Source: Chondrinema litorale
Lineage (GTDB): Bacteria > Bacteroidota > Bacteroidia > Cytophagales > Flammeovirgaceae
Direction: 5' to 3'
Length of the DNA stretch: 64,000 nucleotides
Assembly (NCBI RefSeq): GCF_026250525.1
Contig: NZ_CP111043.1
Span: forward strand, 4,849,001 to 4,913,000
Shown here: positions 18,901-27,962 of the stretch, in pieces
Position numbering within the stretch: position 1 is the stretch's first letter
How the letters are laid out: every line of letters begins with the position of its first letter
The notes under the pieces: model-generated
What the model saw: only the letters and a program-made list of their open reading frames with translations
Database searches by the model: none
Told to the model about the DNA's origin: nothing
Translations under genes and position numbers: made by a program

Positions 18901-21900
18901 TTAAAGTTACATCGTATACACCAGGCTCAGTATATGTATACACTGGATTTTGCACACCAGACATCGCACTTCCATCTCCAAAATCCCAATACCAATCACC
19001 AACGGCATTTGGCACTGAGTTGCCTAACGAATCTTGTATAAAGACAGGATTTAAAACTTCACTTAAATCTTCAAAGGTCACTGTATAAGGCGGACATTCT
19101 GGTTGACCAGAATAATCAGAATCGAAATTGGCAATTAAACTATCTGTGACTACTGTAAAACTGATGTCGACTGTATCGGCACAACCATTAATATCATAAA
19201 GGACTAACTCACCAGTATAATCGATTCCCGCAGTATTTCCTTCAAAAAATAAAACAGGCTCTAAACCACCAGCAGTTTGCCCATCGCTAAAAGTCCACTG
19301 CCCATTAAAAGGCTGCACTCCTATTGAAAGGGAATCTACATTGATAAATCCTACTAAATCGCCACCACAATCAGGTTGTTGAATGATGTCGTAATCTGCA
19401 ATTGGTTTGGTTGGTCTTACTTTAACAGAATCTGAAGCGGTACAACCAAACTCATCGGTTACAGTTAATTTCGCCCAGTAAAAGTTATACTGCGGATCAT
19501 TAATTACTTCGTAAACCCAAGGTTCTGGATACTCTTCATTTGAATCAATAACACCATCACCGTCAAAATCCCATTCCCATAAAACTATGTCTGCAATTGA
19601 GCTAGACATATCTCTGAAAGTAACTTCATAATCTTTACATGTACCCGCATTACAAACTTCAAAATTGATTTCAGGGCCATAAACTTTTACCACATCTACC
19701 ATGAGTGTATCAAACTTACAACCTTGGTCTGAAGTGATGATGAGATTGACTGAATAATAACCCGGCTCATCGTAATAAACATTATTAGGGCTTGTGCTGG
19801 TACTGGTTTGTCCGTTTCCAAAATCCCAATAATAACTGGTTATGGAAGCACCGTCTATTGTTACACCACTGGCATCAAAATCGAAAAAAGCCGGGTAACA
19901 TATACCATCAGTATTAGGAGTGACAGTGATACCTGTAAAGTCTGGGACACCTAAAACTGGTTGAGTACCACTCTGTGTGACGCTATGCGTACAATTTGCA
20001 TCATCATTCTCTACTGTTAGAGTTACAGACCACTCTGAACCCGGAGGCACATTTAATACTGGGTTTTCTTCGTCAGTTATAGTAGTTGTATTTCCATCAA
20101 CTGTAATTTCCCATTCGAAACGATCTGCTCCGATAGAAGCATCTACTAAGAAAAGGGAATCGAAAACACAGGTTTCTGTATAGTATTCAAAATCTGCTTT
20201 TGGCGGATTTACTGTTATTTCACTTGTAATAGTATCTGTACATCCATTACTTAAATAATAGAGTGAAACTGTATACACACCGGGGTCTACTCCATCATAT
20301 GTGTAAGCACCATCCATTTCTGAGCTCATCAAAGTATCTCCACTCAGGTAATTCCAACCCCAAGTAATCTCATAAGGATTATCAGCATCTACAGGTGTGG
20401 TATTTGTGAAAATAATTTCTTCCCCATTACAAACAAGTACCGCTGAAGGTGTAAAACCTAAATCTTCTGCTGAAACACCTACTTGCAAGAAAGCCTCTCG
20501 GGTAAATTCACTGGTACAACCTTCGGCAGTAGAAACACTTAAGGTTACATCGTAAGCACCAGTATCTTGTAATGATATAAAAGGAGCTTCGCCTGTGTAA
20601 GTATCAACTACATCGCCAGTTCTGCTATTTGTAATGGTCCACTCATAATCCGTAATTTCTACCGCTGAAATAGTACTATCTATTAAAGTAGTAGTAAAAT
20701 CTGGAGCACAACCACCGGCTTCGTAAGCTTCGAACATAGCTACAGTTTGCATAGCTACAATGTAGCTTTCTTTTATAAGCTCACTGGTACAGCCATCTGC
20801 ACTTGTTGCAGTTAGTCTTACTGTGTAAGTGCCAAAATCTGTATAATTATGAGAAGGGTTTTGCTCTGTTGAAGTTGTTCCATCACCAAAATCCCACTCC
20901 CAAGTGGCACCATTGGTTGTTGTATTGGTAAAGTTTACAGTAAAATTGTCTACACAAAAACCCGTTGCATCTGCTGTAAAATCAACATCTGGTGATTCGG
21001 GAACTGTTACTGCTTGCACCAAAATAGCTTCACCACCACAATTCGTTTCAGAATCTAAAATAGTTGCTCTAATTGTATATACACCAGGCTGTGTATAAGT
21101 ATGCTCTGGTGCTCTAAGTGAATCTGCGGTGGCTGTACCACTCAATTGCGTTCCATCTCCAAACTCCCAAGTAATAATCTGGTTTGCAGAAATTATATTA
21201 GAAATATTTTCGAATGAAGTAGTAAATGGTGCACATCCCTGCTCATCGCCAGTTCGTTGAATTTCTCCTGCAAAGTCTTGAATTTGCACTAAAGCAGTGC
21301 TAGTAATTGTACTACTACATCCAGCATCTAAATCTGTTACAGTTAAACTTACATTATAAATACCCGGTTCAGTGTAAGTATGTGATGGATTTTGTAAATC
21401 TGCATCTGAATCGTCTTCATCTCCAAAATCCCAAGAGTACTCGTAGTTTCCAGCATCATGGGTTGCTTCAAATTGGATATCGGTGGGATAAACACAGGTT
21501 TGCAAATCTCCAGTGGCCGTAAAATCCAGATTGAAACCTTCTGATAGAACAATGTCTTGGCTAATAACTGCTGTATTTGAACATCCCTGATCGTCAAACA
21601 CGGTTAACTCAACAGTATATGAACCCGGTGACTCATAAGTATGAGACAAAGTAGGCTCGTTACTCACTGTGCCATCTCCCAATTTCCACAGATAAGAAGT
21701 TATGGTATTCGCACTTGCATCTACTGAGCCAGAACCGTCAAACTGAACTGTAAGTGGAGCTTGCACACAACTACCGGAGGTGTAGCCATCAATATCAATT
21801 ATTGCAAGTGGAGGTTCTTTTACTGTTACAACTACATTATCACTAAATGGAGTATCATCTTGCAAAGTACCAGCAACTGTTACGGTATAATTCCCCGGAG

Positions 21901-22129
21901 CTGAGAAAAAAGCTGAAGGTGCTGCTTCTGTTGAATTATTTCCATTTCCAAAATTCCAGTTAGCTGTTTTTACTGTTCCACCTGTATACTCAAAACTCGC
22001 TCTTAAAAAGCCACAACCATCTGGAACTTCAGTCACCTCAATAGTTTGCGCAAAAGTTTGTGTAACAGCTGCAAACTGACATGCTATAAAAAAAAGGAAA
22101 AATTGATATTTTATAGTTGTTCTATTCAT
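15968..22129 (-). CDS. Giant secreted PKD-repeat protein with T9SS type B sorting domain
   Basis: A 2053-residue surface or secreted protein. A signal peptide ends near AVTQTFA (residue 27). About 17-19 PKD-type beta-sandwich repeats follow, recognised by variants of WDFGDG followed by HTYTEPGIYNVSLTV. Some repeats are canonical (residues near 235, 415 and 1070), others degenerate (WEITVDG, WTFSDG). Two Ig-like segments precede the end. The last 90 residues or so (from FLPDAYTPNGDGLND near 1960) are the gliding-motility-associated (CHU_C) C-terminal domain, the type B signal for the type IX secretion system. Such proteins are adhesins or scaffolds; the binding partner is unknown. The gene is transcribed away from another PKD gene, with 472 bases between the two starts. 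Confidence 0.9.
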   Translation of the reverse strand: MNRTTIKYQFFLFFIACQFAAVTQTFAQTIEVTEVPDGCGFLRASFEYTGGTVKTANWNFGNGNNSTEAAPSAFFSAPGNYTVTVAGTLQDDTPFSDNVVVTVKEPPLAIIDIDGYTSGSCVQAPLTVQFDGSGSVDASANTITSYLWKLGDGTVSNEPTLSHTYESPGSYTVELTVFDDQGCSNTAVISQDIVLSEGFNLDFTATGDLQTCVYPTDIQFEATHDAGNYEYSWDFGDEDDSDADLQNPSHTYTEPGIYNVSLTVTDLDAGCSSTITSTALVQIQDFAGEIQRTGDEQGCAPFTTSFENISNIISANQIITWEFGDGTQLSGTATADSLRAPEHTYTQPGVYTIRATILDSETNCGGEAILVQAVTVPESPDVDFTADATGFCVDNFTVNFTNTTTNGATWEWDFGDGTTSTEQNPSHNYTDFGTYTVRLTATSADGCTSELIKESYIVAMQTVAMFEAYEAGGCAPDFTTTLIDSTISAVEITDYEWTITNSRTGDVVDTYTGEAPFISLQDTGAYDVTLSVSTAEGCTSEFTREAFLQVGVSAEDLGFTPSAVLVCNGEEIIFTNTTPVDADNPYEITWGWNYLSGDTLMSSEMDGAYTYDGVDPGVYTVSLYYLSNGCTDTITSEITVNPPKADFEYYTETCVFDSLFLVDASIGADRFEWEITVDGNTTTITDEENPVLNVPPGSEWSVTLTVENDDANCTHSVTQSGTQPVLGVPDFTGITVTPNTDGICYPAFFDFDASGVTIDGASITSYYWDFGNGQTSTSTSPNNVYYDEPGYYSVNLIITSDQGCKFDTLMVDVVKVYGPEINFEVCNAGTCKDYEVTFRDMSSSIADIVLWEWDFDGDGVIDSNEEYPEPWVYEVINDPQYNFYWAKLTVTDEFGCTASDSVKVRPTKPIADYDIIQQPDCGGDLVGFINVDSLSIGVQPFNGQWTFSDGQTAGGLEPVLFFEGNTAGIDYTGELVLYDINGCADTVDISFTVVTDSLIANFDSDYSGQPECPPYTVTFEDLSEVLNPVFIQDSLGNSVPNAVGDWYWDFGDGSAMSGVQNPVYTYTEPGVYDVTLIVQDSLGCLDTLVVEDYIEISGPEGEFTVSDTIGYPDLAVEFEGFPDNTDHILTWDFGNGEFREDENPTVYTYTEPGTYLSGLILLDDGTGCQDLVGTQRIEVLPCPVVRDTVFDYCVSLGDLILDSYDPTHDLQLGTMNYEWSEVDINNNFISSLGDSAAITIVPPEAVNTNQTPETHYYQLTVAVTDLEHNYTTGGANPSTKCEQTVVYQVTFLPAPEAEFVYTLTCVDIENVANGNTITVGLEDISELHGTSTTERRWDFNDDGEYNDTPEENSGLGAINSFEVSAPGEYPISLAILVDNGCPDTIRTTVFVPGVDFGVDNACSGQLVQFSDSTIYDPNFGTPIYAWDFENDGTVDSDEANPEFTYNTPGTYTVALTVMVPINSGFCPVTVTKEVEILQSPDASFLVESACLGTTTTFEASANPNIISYAWDFNGDGSIDTVAFNNTLERTYTEHGSQTMRLIVTSTDSCTAEFTETFDINPNPVADFIPNTCSVQGVTFTDLSTIDDSEVATEIFLREIDLGQGFRVVNDLNVFFALINEPGTYPITYRVTSDLGCTDDTTKIITIPEADFAVEEVCFGEETNFLDQSTTFGSPVILYEWDFDGDGITDAQGSSASFAYPSAGTFEATLTITNTSGCTATVTKTFDVKTAPEIIEVSEDKFICAGGAAELSVSYTSSSSVIGVEWDNGGGIGETVVVSPTETTLYTVTVTDSTGCTDEEYVLVNVVNTPYLPADTVICVGESYTIDATVPGGVPATYQWSTGSIDPIIEVTESGTYIVNVQAFGFDAENTLCEITDTVVVQFNTSPLPYSGDVTTCFAEGNILDLTLPNNFTNVVWTSDIFEAPIQANEIQVSEAGVIYLSATNELGCELYDSLTIEEVCEPLVFLPDAYTPNGDGLNDGFGVKGKNFTNYELTIYNRWGEMVFQTKDPTRTWMGNFNGEPMPAGLYPYVVKYESELTPGEQVVKFGNVNLIR

Positions 22130-22601
22130 TAAATCAGGAATGTTATTTGCAACTATTTGTGTGTAATATTTGTCTCAAAAAATGAACCGAAACAAATAAT
22201 ACCGAGTTTTAGATTACTCTTGGATGACTAACAAAAGAAGCATATTTAAAGTTGAGTGTACTCAAAAAAAAGTCGTTAAATTATTCTATATTTTAAACTT
22301 ATATTAAAAAAGTACTACTCTAAAAAAAGTGACACATAAAGTGAACAAAAAGTTTTAATGCGTGCTTTCTAAAATAAATTCGCGAGAATTTAAAAATATT
22401 TGAATTAATTTTGTTGTACCTGGCATATAATAAAAATTTTGAACTGTCTCTTTAAAATATAATCTTTACTTTAATTCTATTGCTTTCTTTATAGAATACA
22501 AAGTAAAATTGATTATCATTTTTTTAAACCATACTCAAATTAATTTAAATTTAAGCTCTGATCTATTACTGTCAAATTAATGTCAGTTAAATAAAACATT
22601 T
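22130..22601. other. Divergent intergenic region between two PKD-protein genes
   Basis: This 472-base AT-rich stretch must carry promoters for both directions. TAATTTTG at 22406-22413 matches the -7 consensus on the plus strand but lacks a well-spaced -33 element. A TGTCAAATTAATGTCA stretch lies just before the rightward start codon. No coding region or RNA gene is evident. Confidence 0.45.
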
Positions 22602-25600
22602 ATGTTTGATTCGCACCAATACAAATTTATCACATTAATTTTAATAGTATTTAGCATAAAAGTACATGCTCAAAGTATCGTAACTTATGCAGGTGATTCA
22701 AAAGCAGAGCGATTTTATTCTGTACTAGAGCTATCAGATGGTACTTATGTTGTAAGTGGCGCAGCAAAAGATTTAAACTGGATTACAGGCTCACCTTCCA
22801 TCACTCAAATAGGAGCTAGAACTATAGATAATACAGGCGTACAGGCACAAGATATGAATGTGCCTTTTTTATTACACATCAGTAATGATTTGCAAAATAT
22901 ACTAGATGTGGTAAGCCTACCTTCTGGAGCCGCCATAGATTTTAAACATATAAAGTTAAGCTCAACTCCGGGAGCAGCCACTGGAAATATGTTTGTTTCT
23001 GGTACAACCGCCAATGGATATTTTATAGGCAAACTCAATAACAACTTTGTAAATGGCACTCCTACCGCTTTTAACTGGACATGGAATGTGGAAGCAAGTG
23101 GCGACCACAGAACAAGACAACCTTGGGATGTTGGTGGTGATGGAAAAGTAGTTTATGCCGAAGGCACACCAAACGGAGATGATTTTGCCGCTGTTTTTAG
23201 ACTTAAAGCAGACGGAAGTGGACGAGACATTGTCGAGAATTGGCGATACCATGTTGGTAAAGATGCAGTTGATGGAACAGCGACAGAAGGAGCTTGGACA
23301 CCAGCCAATTCTAATGGTGATGTAATTACAGAATACAGTGGTGTATTATTTAAATCTGACACAAGAGGTTCACTTAGATCTTGGACAGCTGCTGAATACA
23401 ATGCAAGTATTGCAGATGGAAATGGCGGCACGAAGCAAGGTCAATGGCCAATGGATTTATTCTATGCTTCTGCATTTAATATAGATCGTCCACAAACTAC
23501 CATGGCTATGGGTGGTTACACAGGTTATAAAAAAGGTGAGCGCGATACCCATCGAATTGGAGGTATAGCTGTAGATAAAACTACCCACCATATATATATA
23601 GGTGCAAGCATCAATTCTGTGACCAGTTCAGGTCAAACAGATTCTGAACCTTTTGTAATTGCTTACTCACAAAACGGAAGCAAAAAATGGTGGAGCCGAC
23701 TATATACCGAAACGGCAGGTCAATCAGTATTAAACCAACTAGTAGATGGAATGGCTATTGATTATGCTACAAGTTCTGTAGTAATAATCGGTAGACAAAA
23801 AGGCAGTGCAGCAGATGGTTTTTGGAATGGCAATAGTGTACAAGGCAATGTTTTACAACCAACAGGAACTGACAGTTTCCACTCTGCTTTTACAGGCTCG
23901 AACAATACCAATGTTTCGTGGATAGGCAAATTAAGATTAAGTAATGGCAATCTGCTATTTAGCGCGTACATTGCCGGATATAATGGTGGTGGAACTTTAG
24001 GAGCTGCTTATGCAGAAGAAGATTTAGACGGCTGGCCTAACCATAATGATGGCGATGCAGACTTAAGCACAACTACAGTAAATAATAATGTATATGTAGA
24101 TGGTGCTGGTCAGGTTTATATACTTGCAACTTCAAGAGCATTTGTAACAACTGCTACAGCATATCAAAAACATCAAAAACCTGCGAATGGCTCATCTGTA
24201 TCGGCCGCAAATGTGCGAGTTTACACAGCCAATCTGCAAAGCTTGGTATATACATCAGCACTTACAGGTGTAAATCCTGCTTCGGGTACAGGTGGAGGAA
24301 ACACCAGTCTAGATGGCGCTTTTCCTGTAACCAATGGAGTGATCGTTTCAGGTAGACACTTTGCCGGTTCCAATGGCCAAGCAATTGGTAGTTCAATACC
24401 AACATCTAATGTGCCACCTTGGGGAAAAAACAGTCCGGCTGGTGAAAGTGCGATTTTAGCCAAATTAACCTATTCTGAAATTGAAGCCATCTTTAATATC
24501 GATCCGGCATTAGGTAATTGTGTGAATGAGACTACTGTAATTACAGACTCAAGTTATACAGTGGGTGGAGAAATTAACTCTTGGACTTGGGATTTTGGCG
24601 ATGGTGCAAATCCTGCAACAGCCGATACCGAAGGACCTCATGAAGTAACGTGGTCTTCAGATGGTGAAAAAACAATTAGTTTAATAGTTACAAATACACT
24701 GGGAGATTCAGACACAACTGAAATGACTTATCAAGTCTTTCCTGCTCCTTCTGCAGAAATTACTACCTCTCCTGAAAATGGTTCTTTAGATCCTGCCCCT
24801 ATCACAGTTGAATTGTCGCCTACAGATGGTGTAAATAATGACTATTCTTATGAATGGGAAATTGAAGATTTAACAAATGGAACGGTCACTTATTCTACTG
24901 CTGAACCAGAACACGAATTGCTAGTTGCAGGAGATTATGTGGTAAGACTAACAGTTACGAATGGAACATGTTCTGCCACAGACTCGGTAGTTCTTACTGT
25001 TACAGGAGGTCCTGGTCCTATTGATGCAGAATTCGAAGTTGATAAAGAAGGCGTTTGTTTATTCCAAGATGTAGTGTTCACTCAGGTTAGCGATTCTAAT
25101 GTTGTAAGTTGGGACTGGGCATTTGGAGAAGGCGCCACACCAGCTACAGCGAGCACAAAAGGTCCACATGAAGTAGTTTATACAACTCCAGGAACAAAAA
25201 CAGCAAGACTTACAGTAAGTAATGGCGTAATTGAAGAAACATATACCTATGAGTTTGAAGTAACAGAAGCTCCTCTGGCATCATTTTCTTCTACTGGAGC
25301 TACAGATGCAATTCCTGCAACCATCCAGTTTACACCAGACGACAATGCAGCTTCTTATGCATGGAATTTTGGTAATCCATATGACTCTGCCGGAAATATT
25401 TCTTCAGAACAGAACCCGAGTTATACCTACGAAGCAGCAGGAAATTATATGGTTTCTTTAACTGTAACAAATGATGGAGGTTGTTCTACTACATTCTATG
25501 ACTCATTAACTATTGAAGGAGGTATTGATACTGTTTTCGCAGATTTTACAATTATTCCTTCAACACAAACCTGTGTAAACAATACGGTTACTATCACAGA

Positions 25601-26333
25601 TATGTCGAGAGGTTATGAGTCAAATGAAAGACAATGGTATTTTGACGATCCAGATGTGGTAATTGAGGGTGATACATCCAATCAAGGTTCCCCTTGGTCT
25701 ACTCCAGGACCTGTAAATGTTTACTGGACTACTCCGGGTGAAAAAACTGTCACTTTAAAGGTAATTGGAAGCAATGGTAACGACGATACCAAAGTCGCCT
25801 CACAAACCTTTATGGTATACCCCTACCCGAATGCAAACTTCGATGTAGAAACAGAAGATTGTAATTCACTTTCTGTCTTATTTACAGCAAATCAGGCAAA
25901 TGGCAATTATTATGAGTGGGATTTCGGAGATGGCAGCGATCCGGTAAATGCTTCCGTAATACAACATACATATGCTTCTGCCGGACAATATACTGTCACG
26001 TTAACGGTTGTTAATAACGGTTGCGAATCGGTAGTTTCTAAAACAGTAAATATAGGAGATTGCGATTCGCCGTTGTATACTGCCGGCATTATTGTAAGTG
26101 CAGCAAGAGAAGATTGCGCCTCACAGCGATATTACTTTGAGGATGCTTCTCAGGGAACGTTTACCAGTTGGGAGTGGGATTTTGGTAGCGGTTCTCAACC
26201 TGCAACAGCCAGTGGTCCGGGGCCACATGAAGTTATTATAGATTCTGGAAATCAGGATCCGGTAACTGTAACTTTAACTGTAACTGATGAAGATGGTAAC
26301 ACATATGTGGTTACAACAGAGATCGAACCGTAA
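22602..26333 (+). CDS. Secreted PKD-repeat protein lacking a recognisable T9SS sorting domain
   Basis: A 1243-residue protein with a signal peptide (LILIVFSIKVHA, cut near residue 24). Residues about 25-640 look like a beta-propeller or repeat region, with phrases such as RFYSVLELSDGTYVVSGAA and GGIAVDKTTHHIYIGAS. Seven PKD-type repeats fill residues about 650-1243, several of an unusual form (WDFGDGANPATADTEGPHEV; WDWAFGEGATPATASTKGPH). The last repeat runs to the stop codon, so neither a type A nor a type B T9SS domain is visible. The next gene, 30 bases downstream, encodes a PorP/SprF protein, which suggests co-expression and an outer-membrane link. The function is probably structural or adhesive. 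Confidence 0.82.
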   Translation: MFDSHQYKFITLILIVFSIKVHAQSIVTYAGDSKAERFYSVLELSDGTYVVSGAAKDLNWITGSPSITQIGARTIDNTGVQAQDMNVPFLLHISNDLQNILDVVSLPSGAAIDFKHIKLSSTPGAATGNMFVSGTTANGYFIGKLNNNFVNGTPTAFNWTWNVEASGDHRTRQPWDVGGDGKVVYAEGTPNGDDFAAVFRLKADGSGRDIVENWRYHVGKDAVDGTATEGAWTPANSNGDVITEYSGVLFKSDTRGSLRSWTAAEYNASIADGNGGTKQGQWPMDLFYASAFNIDRPQTTMAMGGYTGYKKGERDTHRIGGIAVDKTTHHIYIGASINSVTSSGQTDSEPFVIAYSQNGSKKWWSRLYTETAGQSVLNQLVDGMAIDYATSSVVIIGRQKGSAADGFWNGNSVQGNVLQPTGTDSFHSAFTGSNNTNVSWIGKLRLSNGNLLFSAYIAGYNGGGTLGAAYAEEDLDGWPNHNDGDADLSTTTVNNNVYVDGAGQVYILATSRAFVTTATAYQKHQKPANGSSVSAANVRVYTANLQSLVYTSALTGVNPASGTGGGNTSLDGAFPVTNGVIVSGRHFAGSNGQAIGSSIPTSNVPPWGKNSPAGESAILAKLTYSEIEAIFNIDPALGNCVNETTVITDSSYTVGGEINSWTWDFGDGANPATADTEGPHEVTWSSDGEKTISLIVTNTLGDSDTTEMTYQVFPAPSAEITTSPENGSLDPAPITVELSPTDGVNNDYSYEWEIEDLTNGTVTYSTAEPEHELLVAGDYVVRLTVTNGTCSATDSVVLTVTGGPGPIDAEFEVDKEGVCLFQDVVFTQVSDSNVVSWDWAFGEGATPATASTKGPHEVVYTTPGTKTARLTVSNGVIEETYTYEFEVTEAPLASFSSTGATDAIPATIQFTPDDNAASYAWNFGNPYDSAGNISSEQNPSYTYEAAGNYMVSLTVTNDGGCSTTFYDSLTIEGGIDTVFADFTIIPSTQTCVNNTVTITDMSRGYESNERQWYFDDPDVVIEGDTSNQGSPWSTPGPVNVYWTTPGEKTVTLKVIGSNGNDDTKVASQTFMVYPYPNANFDVETEDCNSLSVLFTANQANGNYYEWDFGDGSDPVNASVIQHTYASAGQYTVTLTVVNNGCESVVSKTVNIGDCDSPLYTAGIIVSAAREDCASQRYYFEDASQGTFTSWEWDFGSGSQPATASGPGPHEVIIDSGNQDPVTVTLTVTDEDGNTYVVTTEIEP

Positions 26334-26363
26334 ATTTATCGAACTTACTTACTTCTAATATTC

Positions 26364-27488
26364 ATGGTAAAAGGGTTAACCAGCTTAAGCACACTAAAAC
26401 TGATTACTTTCAGAAAAGTATTTTTTCTGTTGATATCGCTATTGATATCTGGTAAAATTTTGGCGCAAGACCCTCAATTTACCCAGTTCTATGCGGCACC
26501 ATTATATCTAAACCCAGCTTTTACAGGCTCTACGGGCGAAGGTAGAATTATTGCCAATTATAGAAACCAATGGCCTGGTTTAAGTTCAAACTTTGTAACT
26601 TATGCAGCTTCCTACGATCAGTATTTTCCTGGGATAAAAAGTGGTGTTGGTATCATGCTCAAAAGAGATGAGCAAGGTGGTGGAGCAAGCTCTCCCTTTG
26701 TTTCTAATGATGTAAATCTTTTATATTCATATTTAATTCCTCTCAACGAAGTATTTGCGATTTCTGCTGGATTGCAATTGGGTTATGGGTTGAGAGACCT
26801 CAATTTCAATAATTTCTTATTTGGCGATCAGATAGATGACGATGGACCTACAGGAAATGCAACAGGTGAAACCTTCAGTAGTGATCAAATTGGTTATTTC
26901 GATGTATCTTCTGGTCTTGTATTATTCTCTAATAACCTTTGGGTAGGATTTGCAGCACATCATTTAAATACACCTAACCTCTCTTTTTTAGGAGATGCAG
27001 ATCCATTACAGATGAAATTTAATGTTCATGCTGGTTACAAAATATTAATTGGACAAGTTAAAAGGAGAAACAGGAAAGTTTCTGAGCAAAGTATTACGCC
27101 AGTTATTCACTATAAATCTCAAGGTAAAGCAGATCAGTTTAGTATAGGAGCTTATGCTAATTACGACCCAATTGTATTTGGTTTGTGGTATAGAGGTTTA
27201 CCTGTTAAAGAGTTCGAAAATGCAGGACTAAACCAAGATGCTTTTGCAGTGCTTGTTGGGTTTAATTTAGATAACCTAAGTATTGGCTATAGCTACGATT
27301 ATACTATTTCTGGATTAAGTAATGTAAATACTTATGGTTCTCACGAAGTATCTATAACCTATCACATTAAATATAAAGACAAAGGAAGAAGAAAAGGATT
27401 TGGATATCCACAAGTAGTATGTCCAAATCCTTGGAAAAAATATCAGAAACTTAAATACGAACATACAAAACCTTTCAATAATCGATAA
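26364..27488 (+). CDS. PorP/SprF family type IX secretion system membrane protein
   Basis: A 374-residue outer-membrane beta-barrel protein. The signal peptide ends near SGKILAQ (residue 35), and the mature start DPQFTQFYAAPLYLNPAFTG is the hallmark of this family. The rest is alternating beta strands, such as GIMLKRDEQGGG, AISAGLQLGYGL and SIGYSYDYTISGL. Family members, including SprF of Flavobacterium johnsoniae, are needed for secretion or surface anchoring of partner proteins carrying type B sorting domains and are often encoded right after the partner. Here it follows a PKD-repeat protein by 30 bases. The C-terminus is Lys/Arg-rich (KDKGRRKGFG) and may extend beyond the barrel. Confidence 0.9.
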   Translation: MVKGLTSLSTLKLITFRKVFFLLISLLISGKILAQDPQFTQFYAAPLYLNPAFTGSTGEGRIIANYRNQWPGLSSNFVTYAASYDQYFPGIKSGVGIMLKRDEQGGGASSPFVSNDVNLLYSYLIPLNEVFAISAGLQLGYGLRDLNFNNFLFGDQIDDDGPTGNATGETFSSDQIGYFDVSSGLVLFSNNLWVGFAAHHLNTPNLSFLGDADPLQMKFNVHAGYKILIGQVKRRNRKVSEQSITPVIHYKSQGKADQFSIGAYANYDPIVFGLWYRGLPVKEFENAGLNQDAFAVLVGFNLDNLSIGYSYDYTISGLSNVNTYGSHEVSITYHIKYKDKGRRKGFGYPQVVCPNPWKKYQKLKYEHTKPFNNR

Positions 27489-27496
27489 AAAAGGTT

Positions 27497-27892
27497 TTAT
27501 ACCTCTTCAAGTTTTATATAATTTGCTAATACTTTGTCTACTTTTTTTACAGATTTCAAATATGCTTTTTGAAAATCTTTAAATCTTTCTTTAAGGTTAA
27601 AAAAAGTTTCTACGTATTGATGATCATCTGCAAAAAGATGATAACTCCTATAATCTTCCAGTTTATGTTCTAACTGATTGATGTGTTCTCTAAACTGTTG
27701 CATCTCACGCGATTTAGTAGAAAGATTCATCTCTGCAGCAATTAAATCTCGTAAATGTTCATGTATCTTGTTTTTGCTTACAATACTCGTAATGTTTTCA
27801 ACATACATGTCGGTTTCACGCTGGTAAAACATGATGCGGTTTAGCCATATCTTGTTATAGAAAAGAATTTCTTGAACACTTAAATATCTCAT
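27497..27892 (-). CDS. Hypothetical protein, helical, 131 residues
   Basis: I do not recognise this protein. It is predicted to be cytoplasmic and almost entirely alpha-helical, rich in charged residues (EHLRDLIAAEMNLSTKSREM; FFNLKERFKDFQKAYLKSVK), with coiled-coil character. I chose the ATG at 27892 (MRYLSVQEIL). A longer frame beginning with TTG at 27931 would overlap a good TAAATTTG promoter element at 27936-27929. It converges on the PorP/SprF gene with 8 bases between stop codons. A universal stress protein gene lies just upstream on the same strand, about 70 bases away. No function is proposed. Confidence 0.65.
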   Translation of the reverse strand: MRYLSVQEILFYNKIWLNRIMFYQRETDMYVENITSIVSKNKIHEHLRDLIAAEMNLSTKSREMQQFREHINQLEHKLEDYRSYHLFADDHQYVETFFNLKERFKDFQKAYLKSVKKVDKVLANYIKLEEV

Positions 27893-27928
27893 GGCAGCAA
27901 TGTTTTGGTGAATACTACAGATACAAAA

Positions 27929-27936
27929 CAAATTTA
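27929..27936 (-). promoter_or_regulatory. -7 promoter element for the 131-residue hypothetical gene
   Basis: TAAATTTG on the minus strand matches TAnnTTTG. Transcription would start near 27922, about 30 bases before the ATG at 27892, and this decides that start over the upstream TTG. Confidence 0.4.
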
Positions 27937-27962
27937 ATTAGGCATGTGTTTGCTACTTGTTA

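Noticed and set aside
21307..21597. Overlapping frames on both strands in the 2053-residue gene
   Set aside because: They arise from the PKD repeat coding sequence and show no independent start signal or family features.
15968..22129. Tandem DNA repeats or a CRISPR-like array
   Set aside because: The repeated pattern is at protein level (PKD domains) with diverged DNA; there are no identical spaced DNA repeats.
22805..24463. Several minus-strand frames of 69-96 codons inside the PKD gene
   Set aside because: They lie opposite a continuous, signal-peptide-bearing protein and overlap one another; they are shadows.
27467..27498. Hairpin over the convergent stop codons of the PorP/SprF gene and the orphan gene
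   Set aside because: AAAACCTTT/AAAGGTTTT is AT-rich with a long loop and no proper T run; too weak to call as a terminator.
27893..27931. N-terminal extension of the helical orphan protein from a TTG codon
   Set aside because: The extension overlaps a good -7 promoter element, and an ATG with a sensible leader lies 13 codons downstream.
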